Counted from the first letter of the stretch, positions 11,798-24,542 are shown. The stretch: DNA of 64,000 nucleotides from Zanthoxylum bungeanum (GCA_019454045.1 SKCR01033662.1:62001-126000); one strand, 5' to 3'. Made by a program: numbers and translations. The notes: a model not told the origin generated them from the letters alone.

Positions 11798-13410
11798 CAT
11801 CTTATTAAAAAAAAGAAGAAAAAATTACCATTGATTTCTGGTGGCCTAATCAATAATGGGTTCTAGATGTAAAAGTTTTCTTCTTACTTATCTTAAATAC
11901 CAGTGATGCAATGAACTAAAAAAAACTAAAAAAAAAAAGTTGAAAATGTGATGCAAGTTTTGTCAAATTTGTGATGCAACTTTCAACACTCTTCGAATGG
12001 AATATTAAATAATAAAAAGAAACAGTAAAAGTGTGAACTAGCGTGCTCAAATTTTCCTGAAACAGGTCACCAGGCTTTAAGATTAATTTACCCACAAGAA
12101 AAAAAAATACTACTCAGTTTCATAGGGCCAGTAGCTGGCAATTATATTGTTTTAATTATTGTGTCCGATTCTGAGATTTGAGTAACCTTAAGTGAGTCCT
12201 GAAAATGGATCCTTTATTTTACAAGGAAAAAAACATGTACAATTTTTTTTTATTTTATTGTTAATTTTGCATATATAGAACATAGAACAATAAACATGGG
12301 TGGAATGAGAACGTATCAAAACGTTAATTATCCAAATTTTCTTTTACTGTGTCATCAAAGTTAACTGATGAATATTTTTATTTTTTTTTTTTTTTTTAAT
12401 CTCAGACTTGAAGTCTTAGGCTGAGTATGTCAGCAGCTAGCTTTAATGAAGTTGTTGTCAAAAAGTTTTGTTTTTGATTTCAATAGAATCATTAATTGTA
12501 TTTGGTTGAAAGGTTAGTGCTAACAAAGAAAATATGGCTGCAATTGCCAAATTGAAAAAAAAGAACAAAAAAAAAGAAAAAGAAAATATCATTTGGAACC
12601 ACAAAGGTCAACTCCCCTTTACTTTATTATCACTCTGTTTTCTTCTTGGCACGTTCTATGTCTCACTCTCTCTCTCAGTCACACTCTTTGTTATTATCTG
12701 TTGCAACTTCTGATTTTTAACTTCCTCAACTTCTCATTCCTGGCCCACATTGGCCACATCAAGATTCTAAATTGTGGGCTTTCCTTTAATTTCTTTGAAA
12801 TATTTTAGGGAAAATGACACTTAAACTCTCAAGTCTCAACGTATATGGAAAGGGATATAAAATCTATTAATATTTAAAAAAGACAAGTTAACTCTTATTG
12901 GTTAATAAATTTTATTATTTTGGATGGAAACAATGTAATTTAATATATTTATTATATATTCTCACATGTCATAATAATAATAATAATAATAATTAAACTT
13001 TTAAAACAAACAAAATTCGTTAAGAAATAAAAGATTGTTTGTCTTTTTTTTTTTTAAAGAAAAAAATTAAGTTTAAGAAAGGTTTAAGTCTATTTCTTAT
13101 ATATATAAGTGGATTCCGGTAAAGATGTCCTCATTTTACTGAGGATATTGGAACCTATATATATATATATTCGAACGTCCATATCGTTTTTATAGAGATT
13201 AACTTGGGCTTGGCGGATCATCATTAATTAAGCCAAAAAAGAATGAGAATAAAATTCACGGGTTGATAAAATCATGTCCAAATGCTGTGAGAACAAGACC
13301 CATAGACTAATAGAATCAGGTCTAAAAGCTAATAATTACATGAATATTTTTATTCACTCACGTCACCGTGAGAAATCGAACGAAAGACGTACTATATGAA
13401 ATATATATCG

Positions 13411-13442
<32 letters not shown>

Positions 13443-13498
13443 CACGTTTTCAGGTTCCAAGTTGTCCTTGCCCATTATTTTATCATCTTTTTCTCTCT
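11798..13498. other. AT-rich intergenic region upstream of VUP1-like gene
   Basis: No coding region or RNA gene is supported. It holds poly-A/poly-T runs, an (ATA)n run near 12974-12992, a CT-rich stretch near 12660-12690 and a (TA)n run at about 13417-13441. It probably contains the promoter and 5' regulatory region of the gene that follows. Confidence 0.5.
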
Positions 13499-13506
13499 TA
13501 TAAATA
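13499..13506 (+). promoter_or_regulatory. TATA box of the VUP1-like gene
   Basis: TATAAATA lies 64 bases before the start codon, followed by a pyrimidine-rich leader (ctctctt type) common in plant 5' UTRs. Transcription would be expected to begin about 25-35 bases downstream. Confidence 0.6.
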
Positions 13507-13569
13507 ATCTCTCTTTAGAAAGAAAAAACACTGCTCAAACTTTTTCTCTCTTCCTCTCTTTCTTTCTCT

Positions 13570-14356
13570 ATGTCTATCATGAATTCATATATGCATAAAA
13601 AACCTGATGCTTCAAAAGCAACAACAGAAGGCTCAGGCTCTCCTCATGAGCCTGAGGAGAGTGGTTGGACTGCTTACTTTGAAGATTTTTCAAACCATAA
13701 TAGAGAAGAAGAAAATAGTGACTGCTCAAGTTTTGGTAACCCTTCTTTGGTTTCTGATGCTGCTTCTTGTGCTGCATGGAAATTATTATCAAACAAACAT
13801 CACGTTGCCACCACCAAGATGCCAAAGAAGTTCAAATTCAAGAAGCCAAGAACCAAACAAATTTGTGATGATGATTCTTTAGAAGATACTGCTAGCTCTC
13901 CTGTCAATAGCCCCAAGGTCAGATTGATTATAAACCAAAATTTTTTTTATATACTTCTTTTCTTGGTCTTCAAATAAATTTTTCTCTAACTTTCGATACG
14001 GATCAATATATTATTATACAGGTCAGTGATTTGGAACCGATTGATATGAATCCCAGGAAGCCTGATGATCATATGTATAGTTCTCTGGTATACTTAATAT
14101 TGTTCATATTAATATTATTATTATTTTCTGCTATTATTATAATTATTTTATTGTGTATTGTTTCGTTTGGTATTGATCGATGGTTACATGAGCTCATTGA
14201 GCTTTGATGAATTTACAGGGAAAAGGAGATGCCTCAGAGCTGCAGCAAGAACAAAGAAGTATGAATTTCAATATTGGTCAGAACGATTGTACAGATTTGA
14301 AGAGAAGAGGGCTTTGCTTGGTTCCTTTGTCCATGTTAGTTAATTATCCTGGTTAA
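13570..14356 (+). CDS. VUP1-like protein, three exons
   Basis: Three exons (13570-13917, 14022-14087, 14219-14356) join in frame to give 183 residues. Both introns start GT and end AG, and all exon breaks fall between codons. The protein matches the plant VASCULAR-RELATED UNKNOWN PROTEIN family: an ESGWTAYFEDF motif near residue 31, SLVSDAASCAAWK near 60, a basic KKFKFKKPRTK stretch near 86, LEDTASSPVNSPK near 104, NPRKPDDHMYSSLGKG spanning exons 2-3, and the C-terminal block DLKRRGLCLVPLSMLVNY. No membrane segment or signal peptide is seen. In Arabidopsis VUP1 is reported to act on xylem development and hormone-controlled growth; its biochemical role is unknown. The first ATG (13570) is chosen; an in-frame ATG at 13579 would shorten it by three residues. 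Length and motifs look complete, so this is the one gene here likely to be functional. Confidence 0.88.
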
Positions 14357-14460
14357 TTAATTTTCATCCCTTTCTTGATCTCTTTTGTCTTGTAGATCAC
14401 AATATCGTCAGAATTGTATAAAGAAATTTTCTGGCAAAGCACATATATGTGTGTGTTCAT

Positions 14461-14528
14461 AATAAAATATATAATATATACATCCCTTGTGTTCAAATTT
14501 TTTTCACTGTAAATACTAACAAAATAAA
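14461..14528 (+). terminator. Polyadenylation signals after the VUP1-like gene
   Basis: AATAAA at 14461-14466 and again at 14523-14528, about 105 and 167 bases after the stop codon, in an AT-rich setting typical of plant 3' UTRs. Confidence 0.45.
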
Positions 14529-15176
14529 GCTGTTACTTTGTCTCAAAGTATGCCCAAATAGGTAAAGCAGCAAACTCTTATTTACTAATAACTTGTTTTG
14601 CTTGTTCGATCCATAGGACAAACTATCATTTTCCTAACAAAAGAAATTAAAAAATTAATTGTAACTGAATCTTAGCCGTTTAATGCTATAAATGCACACG
14701 TGATAAAAGATTATAAAAAAGATTAATACAACATAACTTAGTACTGAATCCAAATTCGTGTGGTAAAGCTAACTAAATTTATAAATATTATATATGCTGA
14801 CGATAAAACGTTCGCATGATCCGCATCTGAACTAGTATGATATATAAACCAAGAATATGCCTTACCGTATGCAAGCAACTAATTAAACAAATCCTATTTT
14901 GTTAAATATTTTTTATTCAATGACCCTACAAAATAAAAACAGAAACATGTATTTATATGATAGTGGGTAGATATATAAGTTAAATATACACACACAACAT
15001 AAACACAAAATGATATGTACATTATTCAAATGAGAATGAGAATCACAACCGAATCCAAAAGGATTATAAGTTTCATTTGTACCCTCAAAGTAAACAAATA
15101 ATATAAAAGTGGGAATGATAAAATGGAAAAGTAGATAGATAGGTTTAAATATTAATTCATCTCCAACCTCTTGCAG
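14529..15176. other. AT-rich region, nothing recognised
   Basis: No gene, RNA or named repeat is seen on either strand. The 90-codon minus-strand open frame at 14913-15185 has no recognisable motif and is hydrophobic by composition, as expected from AT-rich DNA. Confidence 0.4.
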
Positions 15177-15311
15177 GCCATTCATTTAAATTATACAGAA
15201 AAGAGCTGCCATGGAAAGACCCCTCCATGTGCAAAAGCATTAAAGGCAGGTGAAGCACAGAAGAGCAACAGTGTTGATGTTAAGGACATTCAGCTAAAAT
15301 ACCACCATTAA
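15177..15311 (+). CDS. Possible orphan terminal exon
   Basis: A good splice acceptor (ctcttgcag, ending 15176) is followed by 44 open codons and a stop. The peptide has balanced composition (for example CHGKTPPCAKALKAGEAQK), unlike the low-complexity peptides of the surrounding AT-rich DNA. No upstream exon could be joined with confidence, and I do not recognise the family. It could be the last exon of an unrecognised small gene, an alternative 3' exon of the VUP1-like gene, or chance. Confidence 0.22.
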   Translation, partial: AIHLNYTEKSCHGKTPPCAKALKAGEAQKSNSVDVKDIQLKYHH

Positions 15312-15607
15312 ATTCTCCAGCTGGGTTGGCACTTTCTTCTATTACTAGATTTTCTCCCATCTGATTCCTTACAATATGACAATAAATACTCCTCTTTTTT
15401 TTTTTTTTAAGGAGGAGTCATTCTCCAACATCTCTCACGTTTAAAAATTCAGATTTGAAACTAGACTGTATTATACTACCGACTAATAATAATATAGTGT
15501 TGAATTGATGTCAATTTTAAATCTGGATTTTTAAAATCAATTATGGTTATATAGATCAGTTGTATTTATATTTTAAAAGGTGAAAGAATAGTTTGCTCTG
15601 TGCTAAC

Positions 15608-15776
15608 AGAACGGCTCGTGGTTTGCTGGTGTAAGGCTTATGATCTGGCCTCTAGGTTTAGGTTCGAATTCAGAGGTGCATTTCTTGTAAGGGTTTGGGC
15701 CAAACAAAAATTTTATCTGCTTCACTTAAACCCAAATCAGATGATTTATCGGCGGGATATTCAAAGTTTCTAAAAA
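15608..15776 (+). mobile_element. tRNA-derived SINE, copy 1
   Basis: A ~165-bp unit with a pol III A-box-like gtttgctggtgtaaggctt and a B-box-like ggttcgaattcag, followed by the family body (tttcttgtaagggt, tgcttcacttaaacc). It shares this order with copies at 16024, 34957, 61095 and, inverted, 62655. The short stretch before it at 15312-15600 includes an (actcctc / gaggagt) hairpin around a poly-T run. Confidence 0.7.
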
Positions 15777-16023
15777 AAATATTTATATTTTTATTAGTCA
15801 TATTCTCAAAGGCTTCATTAGCTTGTTGCACAGATACTATAATTAGCTAGGGTTTTTTAATCTTACAATTCAACAGGGAATCCAAGTTTTGTTTTCCTGT
15901 TTTCTTCAAAATTATGCTAACAATATTGTAAAAAGAAAGCCAAAACTTGGTGTTAAATAAAGAGGTATTTACTTAATTAAGGTGTCTTTTGTTGGTAAAT
16001 TGCAAGGCATATAGTTGCAACAT

Positions 16024-16209
16024 GTCCCCAAGAAGCGTGGCCTGGTGGTGTAGGGTTTAGGATCTCATCTTGAGGTCTTGAGTTCGAATTCAGAGAGTGT
16101 GTTTCTTATAAGAGCATGAGACAACCGAGAGTTTTACCTGCTCCGCTTAAGTCCGGAATGAATGGTTTGGTTGCGAGGTTTCCAACGATTCCAAATATAT
16201 ATATATATA
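16024..16209 (+). mobile_element. tRNA-derived SINE, copy 2, with target duplication
   Basis: Flanked by atagttgcaacat (16011-16023) and atagttgcagcat (16211-16223), a 13-bp duplication with one mismatch, as expected for LINE-driven insertion. Inside, gcctggtggtgtagggttt (A-box-like) and agttcgaattcag (B-box-like) are followed by ctccgcttaagtccgg and a (TA)n tail. This is the best preserved copy in the window. Confidence 0.82.
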
Positions 16210-16603
16210 TATAGTTGCAGCATACCAACTTGATATTAATTGCTTACTATCTCAGAGACCATTAACAAAAGAAAAAGTAATAACAAAAGAATATTTTTAG
16301 CTAAAAAAAATATTAAAAGAAACATAGTTTATAGTTCCTGAGAAAAATAAAAAGGTTATTATTTTTCAACACACAACACAAAATGAAGACTAATATAAAA
16401 TGCCAAGAAATGCAATATAATCCAAGAGTGAAAACATGATTTAGTGAATTATGAGATTTATAAAACGATTAATCAGTTCATGTGGGTCCTTTGTATGTAA
16501 TATTTAAAAGTCAGTATCATGTTATATGGTTATTGGTTGGCCTTGGTGATACTATTTTACGGATGCAATAATCAAATAATACATTAGCAAAGCATGTTAA
16601 AAT

Positions 16604-19215
16604 TGTCGGGGTTGGTGCTCAGAGCGCAATCCGCATCGTATTTATGTTTGATTCATGAATACGATCAATTTCTTTTTCCATAATATTACTTATTTATGGT
16701 TGCACCTCTTGTTTTTATATACGTATTCGATCTGATTACAATTAGATTTAAACTAAATGTGGTTTAGTGATATGTATATATTAGACAAAGGCCCGATAAT
16801 ATATAATACAGTACACAGTTACAAAGGTAGTTTGTAATTGTTATTGGGAAGTGTCACTGCTAAATATATATTATCAAATATAGTTCCCGGTCAAGATTTA
16901 CTAACACGGGTCGGTTAGTCAAATCCGTTGAGACAAGTACATATCGTATATCGAGACTTGGTCCGATGGTTTATCCCAATGAACCATGAGTCTGGGGAGA
17001 CTCGTATAGACGTGTAGGTGTTTATAGTGGATAAACACTGAACGACTCACCGAAGATTCTTAATGGATGGTACACCAACGTCAATAAGAATCTTTTCGGG
17101 TTGAGTAGCATAGTGGTCCTTCGACTTGAGATACCACTGTGGATGTATGAGACATCCTCCACACTTAGATGGTAGTCACGTCACCGATCTATTTATATCA
17201 GACCTCTGCCTGTTCGTTGGGTGTGGACCTATCCTCAGGATATCATATGTGTGTCAAGATAGGATCTGTCAGTTCTGTGTACAGAGCATAGGTAATCCAT
17301 ATGTGATTAGCAACCGGTTAAATCTATGGCCATAGTATACTTCAGAAGTGAGTTCCGAATGTTATTTATAGATTGCTAATAGAATCGTCGACATGATAAT
17401 ACCTATAGAGATTTGACGTTTACATTTATATCTCTGGCATTATCCGGATACCTGTGACGGAGGGATTATACGTATGTAATGACCTCGACATGTATGATTC
17501 AGCTAGTTTATCTGTGGTTGTCATAATTTACGGGTGGGTAAATTATGGACACGAAATTGGATTTTGTGACGGATATACCTGAATCTAGAGAGTCTCACTA
17601 ATGAAATATACTCGTAGAGCACTAGGACAACTTTTATGAATAATGATGATTATTTATAAATCGTTTAATTGTTAAACGAAAAATACATGCAAACGGGCCG
17701 ACCAGTCATTTCCTAATTAATGTGTATTTGTATTAAATGTATGATATTATTAAATACATATTAATAAATTATCAAATAAAGGTATTTAACATATATCATT
17801 TATATATATGTATTTGAGATATTTAAAGTAAATATAATACATATATTTGAGATATTTGTATTTAATTAATTATTTAATTATTTAATTGTTAAATGATTAA
17901 TATAATTAAAATGTAAATATCTCACCAAATGATAAAGTTATGAAATGATTATAAGTGTAAATTGTTGACTTATACTTAAAGGAAAATGTTGTCAAAATGG
18001 TTTTGACTTCTTAAGATATTTGTTTTAAATTGTTTAAAATTAAAAAATCAATTTCCTTTTCTTTTTGTCAAATTCGGCCAACACCCTAAAATAAATATAA
18101 TTGTTATATTTTTGAGTTGCAATTGTTGACTTACTTTATTCATTAAATGGTTTTATGATTAAAGTTGTAAGTTGACAAATTGAATTTAAATGAAACAAAA
18201 ATATAATATCTAGATATTATTGCCTCCAATTTCGGCCAAGTGCATTTTGGGTGAGGTATATATTGTTTTGTTTCATCTTTTAGGGTTAGAGAAGTTCATT
18301 AGATACCAAATAAACATAAAAGAAGATGAGAGAAAAGTTTGATGGCCTAAAGAAGAAAGCTTGGAAAAATCATATTTTTGTAAGTTTTTCTTCAAAGTTT
18401 TCAACATGAAAATTATTTCTAACATGCTTAGCATCCTTTTGTGTTGCTTTGGTGTTGTCTCTCTTCTTATAGTTTGTGTTTATTTTGGTTGTGAACTTTG
18501 ATGAAAGATTTATGCATGTAAGTAAGCTTGAAATGGTTTCAAAGCTTTACTTTTGATTTTTGGAAAATCAAGTTGTCATTCTAGAGTTGGTAAGCCACTC
18601 CTTGGTGACCTAGAATTGTTCTAGATTTGTTTCAAAGTGGTGAGGCTAGATTGGTGAAGTATTGAATGGATTAAAGTGTTGGATTTTAAAGATTTGGTAA
18701 AATTACTCAATTTGATGAAATTGAAAAAATTAGGGTTCATAACCCACTCCAAATTTGGGGCTTTTCATATATGTGATGTATTATGGTATGAATATGATGC
18801 ATGTAAAATTTTAGGTTGATTGGATTTGATTTTGGCTTGTTTTGAACAAAAGGGACCAAATTGAAATTAATTGGAAAATTTGGGGGTTCACGGCAATTAG
18901 CTCAAAAATTGGGGATTTGTGTGAAATCTGATTTTGATGCATTAGATGTGTTGAAAAATATTTTAGAAATGATTTAGAATCATTCAAAATTATATTTGAT
19001 AATTTTTGGACTAAAGTGATCAATTTACAAAGTTATGGGGTAATTCAGTAATTACTAAGAAATACGATTTCTTGTGTAATTTTTCAGAATTTGATAATTG
19101 GATAATTAAATAAATAAGTTTATTTAATTAATCCGAGAAAAAATTTTGAAATCGGAAAATTTTGATTTTCAGTGATTCCGCTGCGTTGCCGATATGCTGC
19201 CATAAAACCCCAACA
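16604..19215 (+). mobile_element. Solo LTR of the TGTTGGGG family, aaaat duplication
   Basis: A 2,612-bp LTR starting TGTCGGGGTTGG and ending ACCCCAACA, flanked by aaaat at 16599-16603 and 19216-19220. It is closely similar to 41594-44213 along its length (for example tttatcccaatgaaccatgag in both), and to the inverted 20731-22905. No internal region follows, so it is a solo LTR. No coding sequence is supported. The region 18280-18600 (agataccaaataaacataaa and following) is well conserved between copies and may be the transcribed R/U5 part. Confidence 0.88.
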
Positions 19216-19220
19216 AAAAT

Positions 19221-20029
19221 AATAAAAAAAAAGTAACAAATAATAATTTTGCTTAACACAACCCTATATGGCATTTGATTATTGGTTGTTGTCTTGTTGA
19301 TACCGTGTCAATCATACAATGGTGATATCAAAAAATTATTCAATGAAATGATATGAATATTTTTTATATGAAAACGGAAACTAAATCTTTATTGATGGGT
19401 ATTTACGAGAAATTAAGATCCAATGCTGAATTAATAGATAAATCCTAACCGCAAAGAAATAAAAATGTTGAAGAAACCGTTTTTATGAGGCCGGCCGAAT
19501 ATTATTTTTAATACTGAATTTTATATTAATTAATTTTAAATAATTAATTATGTTCGAAATTTTCTCCTTATATTTACAGGGATACACCCAGATTATTGAT
19601 ATTTATTTAGAGAGTTAATAAATAAAAATATATTATATCTTACACTATTTAAGATTCCTTATTACAATGTTTGCTGCTTTGTTGAATCCATATGAACTTG
19701 TTCAATGAACATCACTCCTAATCTTTTATTTACTACTTCCCTAAAATCCCTTCAGCAGAAAAAATATAGGTACCACATCATCTGTACAATAATCTAATAA
19801 TTTATTATTACGCGTGTTAAAATATTAAAAAATAACTAAAAATAAGTATTGAATCATTCATGTCATTTATTAATTTGTTGGTAATACCATATCACTCATG
19901 TCTTCATTGCGCCAAAGAATTACTCCGATCTAAATAACTTGATGAAAATTTCTTCTCCCACTCTCCCCTCGACAAATCCCCTTTTTGTCCCCCCTACAAA
20001 TGACATAGTTACCTCTCTCCCCAAAATCT
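19221..20029. other. AT-rich intergenic stretch
   Basis: No gene, RNA or named repeat recognised between the solo LTR and the CACTA element. Confidence 0.4.
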
Positions 20030-20049
20030 ATTCACTACAAAAATTATGT

Positions 20050-20430
20050 TCTTTAGCGTTGAAAATAATCGACGCCCAAAGTCGCACGTTCGACGCAAAT
20101 GAAAATTAGCGTCGAATAAATTAGACGCCAAAATTAGACATCAAAATATGGACAAGAACGATATTTAACGTCGAAATAGAGAGGTTCGATGCTAAAAACT
20201 GTACGTTTGCGTCCAATTTATTTTGACGCTAAATAAAAGTTCCTGACGCTATAGTTCATTTATTGCGACGAAATAATTCGACGCTAAAATTAGACTTTTA
20301 GCGTCGAACCGACACGACGTTAAATTAAATTAAAAAATAATATTTGAATACTTACAGCGGTGATTTTTAAACTTTTAGCGTCGAAATATTCGACGCCAAA
20401 ACCACATTTAGCGTCGAATAATTCGACGAA
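20050..20430. repeat. Left subterminal repeat array of the CACTA element
   Basis: More than ten copies of a ~12-bp motif around ttAGCGTCGAA, in both orientations, often as facing pairs. In En/Spm elements such subterminal motifs are bound by TNPA to bring the ends together. Confidence 0.85.
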
Positions 20431-20730
20431 AATAGTTTTAAAATGTGTTTTTTTTTTAAAAAAAAATATTAATTTACATAATTTTGCTCTAAAATAATTA
20501 ATTTTATATTTTAAAAAATTTTATTATTTGAAAACAAATTCATGATTAATAACACAATTAGGAAATATTCTAATAATTATTTTATTATTATAATGAAAAT
20601 TTATTTTAAAAAATACATATTATATTAAAACTAACTGTTCAGAATATTTATACAAATGGATATAAAATTTATTGCTACTGTGATGGGGGCGCTAGAGCCC
20701 AATGCACCCTGACCGAGTGAGGCCTCCAAC

Positions 20731-22983
20731 TGAAGAGGTTTTATTGCGAAAATCCATTAACGCAGCGGAACAGTGGAAAATCAAAATTTTCCAATTTCAA
20801 AACTTTTTCTCGGATTAATTAAATAAAAATATTTATTTAATTATCCAATTATCAAATTATGAAATTTTACACAACAAATCATATTTTTGTGTAATTACCG
20901 AATTATCCATAAACATTACATTTTGTTCATATTAATCCGAAATTGTTCGAAACGATTTTGGATGATTCTAAATCATTACAAATATGAATTTAACATGTCC
21001 TACCCATTAAAAAACAAATTGCAACATGAAACCCCAAAAATCATCATCATGGTCGAGAGCCTCCAAAGGGAGCATAATGTGCATTTTGCACTTTCCATGT
21101 TCAAAACACATCAAGATGAAATTCAATCAACATAAGATTTTATATGTATCATATACACATCCAAATACACAACATAAATGAAAAGCCCCAAATTTGGAAG
21201 TGGTCTTAAACCCTAATTTTTCAATTTCATCAAATTGGACAAATTAGACCAAATTGGTTAAATCCAATACTTCAATCATGTTTCTTCCATTACAATCAAG
21301 CCTCACCACAATGAAACAACTATAGAACAAATCTATGTCATTTAAGAGTGGGTCAATAACTCTAGATTAGCAACAAGGTTCTAAAACCATGAAAAGAATG
21401 CTTACTAGCTCATTAGTAACATTCTATCAACTTTATACATGCTCAACCCCTTTATCAAACTTTCATCCACCAAAAATACAAAGAATAAAGAATAGAAAAA
21501 CTTAAGAACATCACAAGATATGGCCAAGAACAAGAGGAACATTTTTCTCTCTAATGGCAAGTTGGAAATACTTACTTAAATCCAAGCTTTTCTTTGATTT
21601 TTCTTTTCTTTTTCTCAAGCTTCTTTGCTTTCCTTTTAATGGAGTTTTTGATAAAGTGTGAAAGGTTATAAAACCCTAAATGAAACAAAACAATATATAC
21701 TTGCACAATAATACCCTTGGCCGAATTTTGCTAAGTATAATATCTAGATATTTTTTATTTTTGTTTCATTTAATTTTGTCTTTATCAACTTGTTAACCTT
21801 AATCATTAAACCATTTAATGTAATAAAGCAAGTCAACAAAGGCAACTCAAGTCATTAAAATAAATATCATAACTTAAAATATTCATATTTTAATTAATTT
21901 AATCATTTAACAATTAAATAATTAATTAATTGTTTAAATACAAATATATTAAATATATGTATTATATTTACATTAAATATAAAATACATATATATATATT
22001 TATAATATTAGTCAAATATCTCAATTTGACAATTAATTAATGTGTATTTGAGTTAATCTAACATTAAATGCAAATACACAAAAATTAAGGAAATGATTAT
22101 CGGGTCCCTACACATGTATTTTGCGTTTAACCTTTAAACAACTTTATAAATAATCAATATTATTTATAATTTTTGCCCTAGTGCTCTACGAGTATATTTC
22201 ATTAGTGAAACTCTCTAGATTCAGACATATCTATCACGAAATCCAATTTCGTGTCCATAATTTATCCACCCGTAAATTATGACGAACACGGATAAACTCG
22301 CTGAATCATACAAATCGAGGTCATGGCAAATGTATAATTCCTCCGTCACAGGTATCCGGATATATCCCAGAGATATAGATGTAAACGTCAAATCTCTATG
22401 GGGATTATCCCGTCGACGTCTCTATTAGCAATCTCAAAAAAACATTTAGAACTAGCTTCTAAATTGTACCACGGGCCCATGGTTTTTATCTGATTGCTAA
22501 TCATATGGACTACCTATGCTTTGATACACAGAACTGACGAATCCTATCTCGATACACACAGGACACCCTGAGGATCTATCCACACCTAACGAATAGGCGG
22601 AGGTCTGATCTAAAGAGATCGGTGACGTGACTGCCATCTAAGTGTGGAAGATGTCTCATGCGCCCACAGTGGTATCTCAAGTCTAAGAATCACAAGTGAT
22701 ACTCAACCCGATAAGATTCTTATTGACGTTGGTGTACCATCCATTAAGAATCTTTGGTGAGTCGTTCAATGTTTATCCGCTATAAACACCTACACGTCTC
22801 ATTGAGAAACCATTGGAATCATATATTCCAGTATACGACATGTACCGGTCTCAACGGGTTTACTATACTGACCAATTAGTGTAAACCTTGACCAGGAACT
22901 GTCTGAGAATGACAACGTCATGATGCTACTCAATGTCAGTTGCGATGTTTTTGCAACAGCACCATGGCTAGTCATTACGTCTT
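20731..22983 (-). mobile_element. Inverted LTR of the TGTTGGGG family inside CACTA
   Basis: Minus-strand copy of the LTR seen at 16604-19215. The LTR 3' end is at 20731 (tgaagaggttttattgcg beside the complement of CGCCATAAAACCCC). Similarity stops near 22905, so the first ~290 bases of the LTR are absent or replaced. The insert is flanked not by 5 bp but by a ~125-bp direct duplication of CACTA sequence (20610-20729 and 22984-23110, about five differences). Confidence 0.8.
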
Positions 22984-23013
22984 TACCATATAAAAATACA
23001 TATTATATTAAAA

Positions 23014-24542
23014 CTATATGTTCAGAATGTTTATACAAATGGATATAAAATTTATTGCTACTGTGATGGGGGCGCTCGAGCCTAATGCACCCTGACCGAG
23101 TGAGGCCTCCAATATCTCCCGAAAAGCCCGTATCTTCTGGTCGAACTGCTCCAACTTCTTCTCGTGTTCCACCTTGACCTGTTGTAGCTCCTCTTTAGTC
23201 TTCTTCAGCTCGTCTTGGGTGGTGGATAGCTGGTCTTCAATGGTGGCTAGCCGGTCTTGGGTGGTGGCTAACTGGTCTCGAAGACATAAGTCATTGTCCG
23301 AATAAACAGTAGTGCGTGCAGATGACGTTGGCTTTTTACGAGTGACAAGGCTGACGTTGTAAGCTGTCTGGTTTTTGAAAACCAATTGCGACAAATGCTC
23401 ATATGGTATCGGGTCGGACCCTGTCTCATGAGTTTGATGTTGAAGATCCATCATTTCGTTCTGTTTAAAAGAAATAAGTTAATGTTAGAATTTGAAAAAA
23501 AAATTAACATTTATAATAATAATTATTTTATTTTAAAAACTTAAACTTACATAGCAGCGTTCGGCTTCTTCATTTATCCATTTGTTCTTCTCATTGTAAT
23601 GCGTCACTCGGAAAAAAATCTGAAATTGATTGTACCTCACCTGTGCTACTCTGCTAAAAATAGAAAATACATTTAGTATTATTCCACATTAGTAAAAATA
23701 ATGAACTGTTAAACACGTTAGGATATATTTACCTCAGAATGTTCGGCACGATGTTGGATAAATGGCTTCAAACCTCCATGGTGGTTAAAACACAAGTGAC
23801 TTCGATTTTCCGCATTTACGTGACATTTATCCTGCATTTAACAACACTGTAAGTACCGAAAACAAAGAGAATTATAAATTTCTGTTTATTTTAAAATTTA
23901 CCTCGTGTTTCTTGCTAGACCAAAGCTCACACAAGAATGTCCAGTCTTGCTCCTCTATAAAATCAGGCTTATGTTATGGAGCATCCAAAGGTCCATGTTT
24001 GTCGAATATTGGTTTCAGGACTTTTGTCCTATAATTCTTATAACTTTTCCTCGTGTGATAGTCAATATACTGTTGGACATTCACTTTGGTCAGATCGAAG
24101 TCGAAACACTCCTACAGGAATAGCAACCGACTAAAAATGAGTATAAAATAAAAATTTTAACTAACAAACAATATCGAAAACTTAATACCGTAAGGAAACT
24201 CACAAGTAGCGAAGAGAAGAGCTGGTTGATTTTCGTCTCCCACGGTTTCTCTCTCCAAGAAACGTAGTTTTGGGGAGCTTCAAACCGAGCTGTAGCACCT
24301 ATGGCTTTAGTAAACGCTGAATTATGGTGTCCGACTTGTCTTTGTCCATCATCTGATATCTCAATCTGGATACGGCCGTGAGCCTTAACGTGTTTAACCA
24401 ACCCCAGGTCCCGAGTGCGTCCTCGACCCTTCGCTGTACTCGAGTCACCTATGCTAGCAGAGACTCCAGCAGGGGCATCTGTCCTTGCTGATGTAGATGG
24501 AGTCGTATTAGCCCGTCTGCGATTGTGCGGTTCCATATGCAA
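23014..24542 (-). pseudogene. TNPA-like CACTA gene (plant transposase 24 type)
   Basis: Several minus-strand exons. The first (24542-24090) has a low-complexity head with STAKGRGRTRD, then GLVKHVKAHGRIQIEI. The next block (about 24115-23900) reads FDLTKVNVQQYIDYHTRKSY and ends with DWTFLCELWSSKKHE, the W...W pattern of the Ptta/En/Spm transposase domain. A further block (about 23840-23740) has ENRSHLCFNHHGG. The last exon (23454-23014) is a coiled coil of QLATTQDRLATIEDQLSTTQ-type heptads, about residues 60-120 of that exon. A stop codon (near 23975) breaks the central block. Related proteins bind the subterminal repeats and may also regulate the element. Gaps between blocks look like introns. 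The final ~95 bases are the part duplicated at 20641-20730. Confidence 0.72.

Noticed and set aside
13418..13441. (TA)n run near the VUP1-like gene as an alternative TATA element
   Set aside because: It is a microsatellite about 130 bases from the start codon; the TATAAATA at 13499 fits better.
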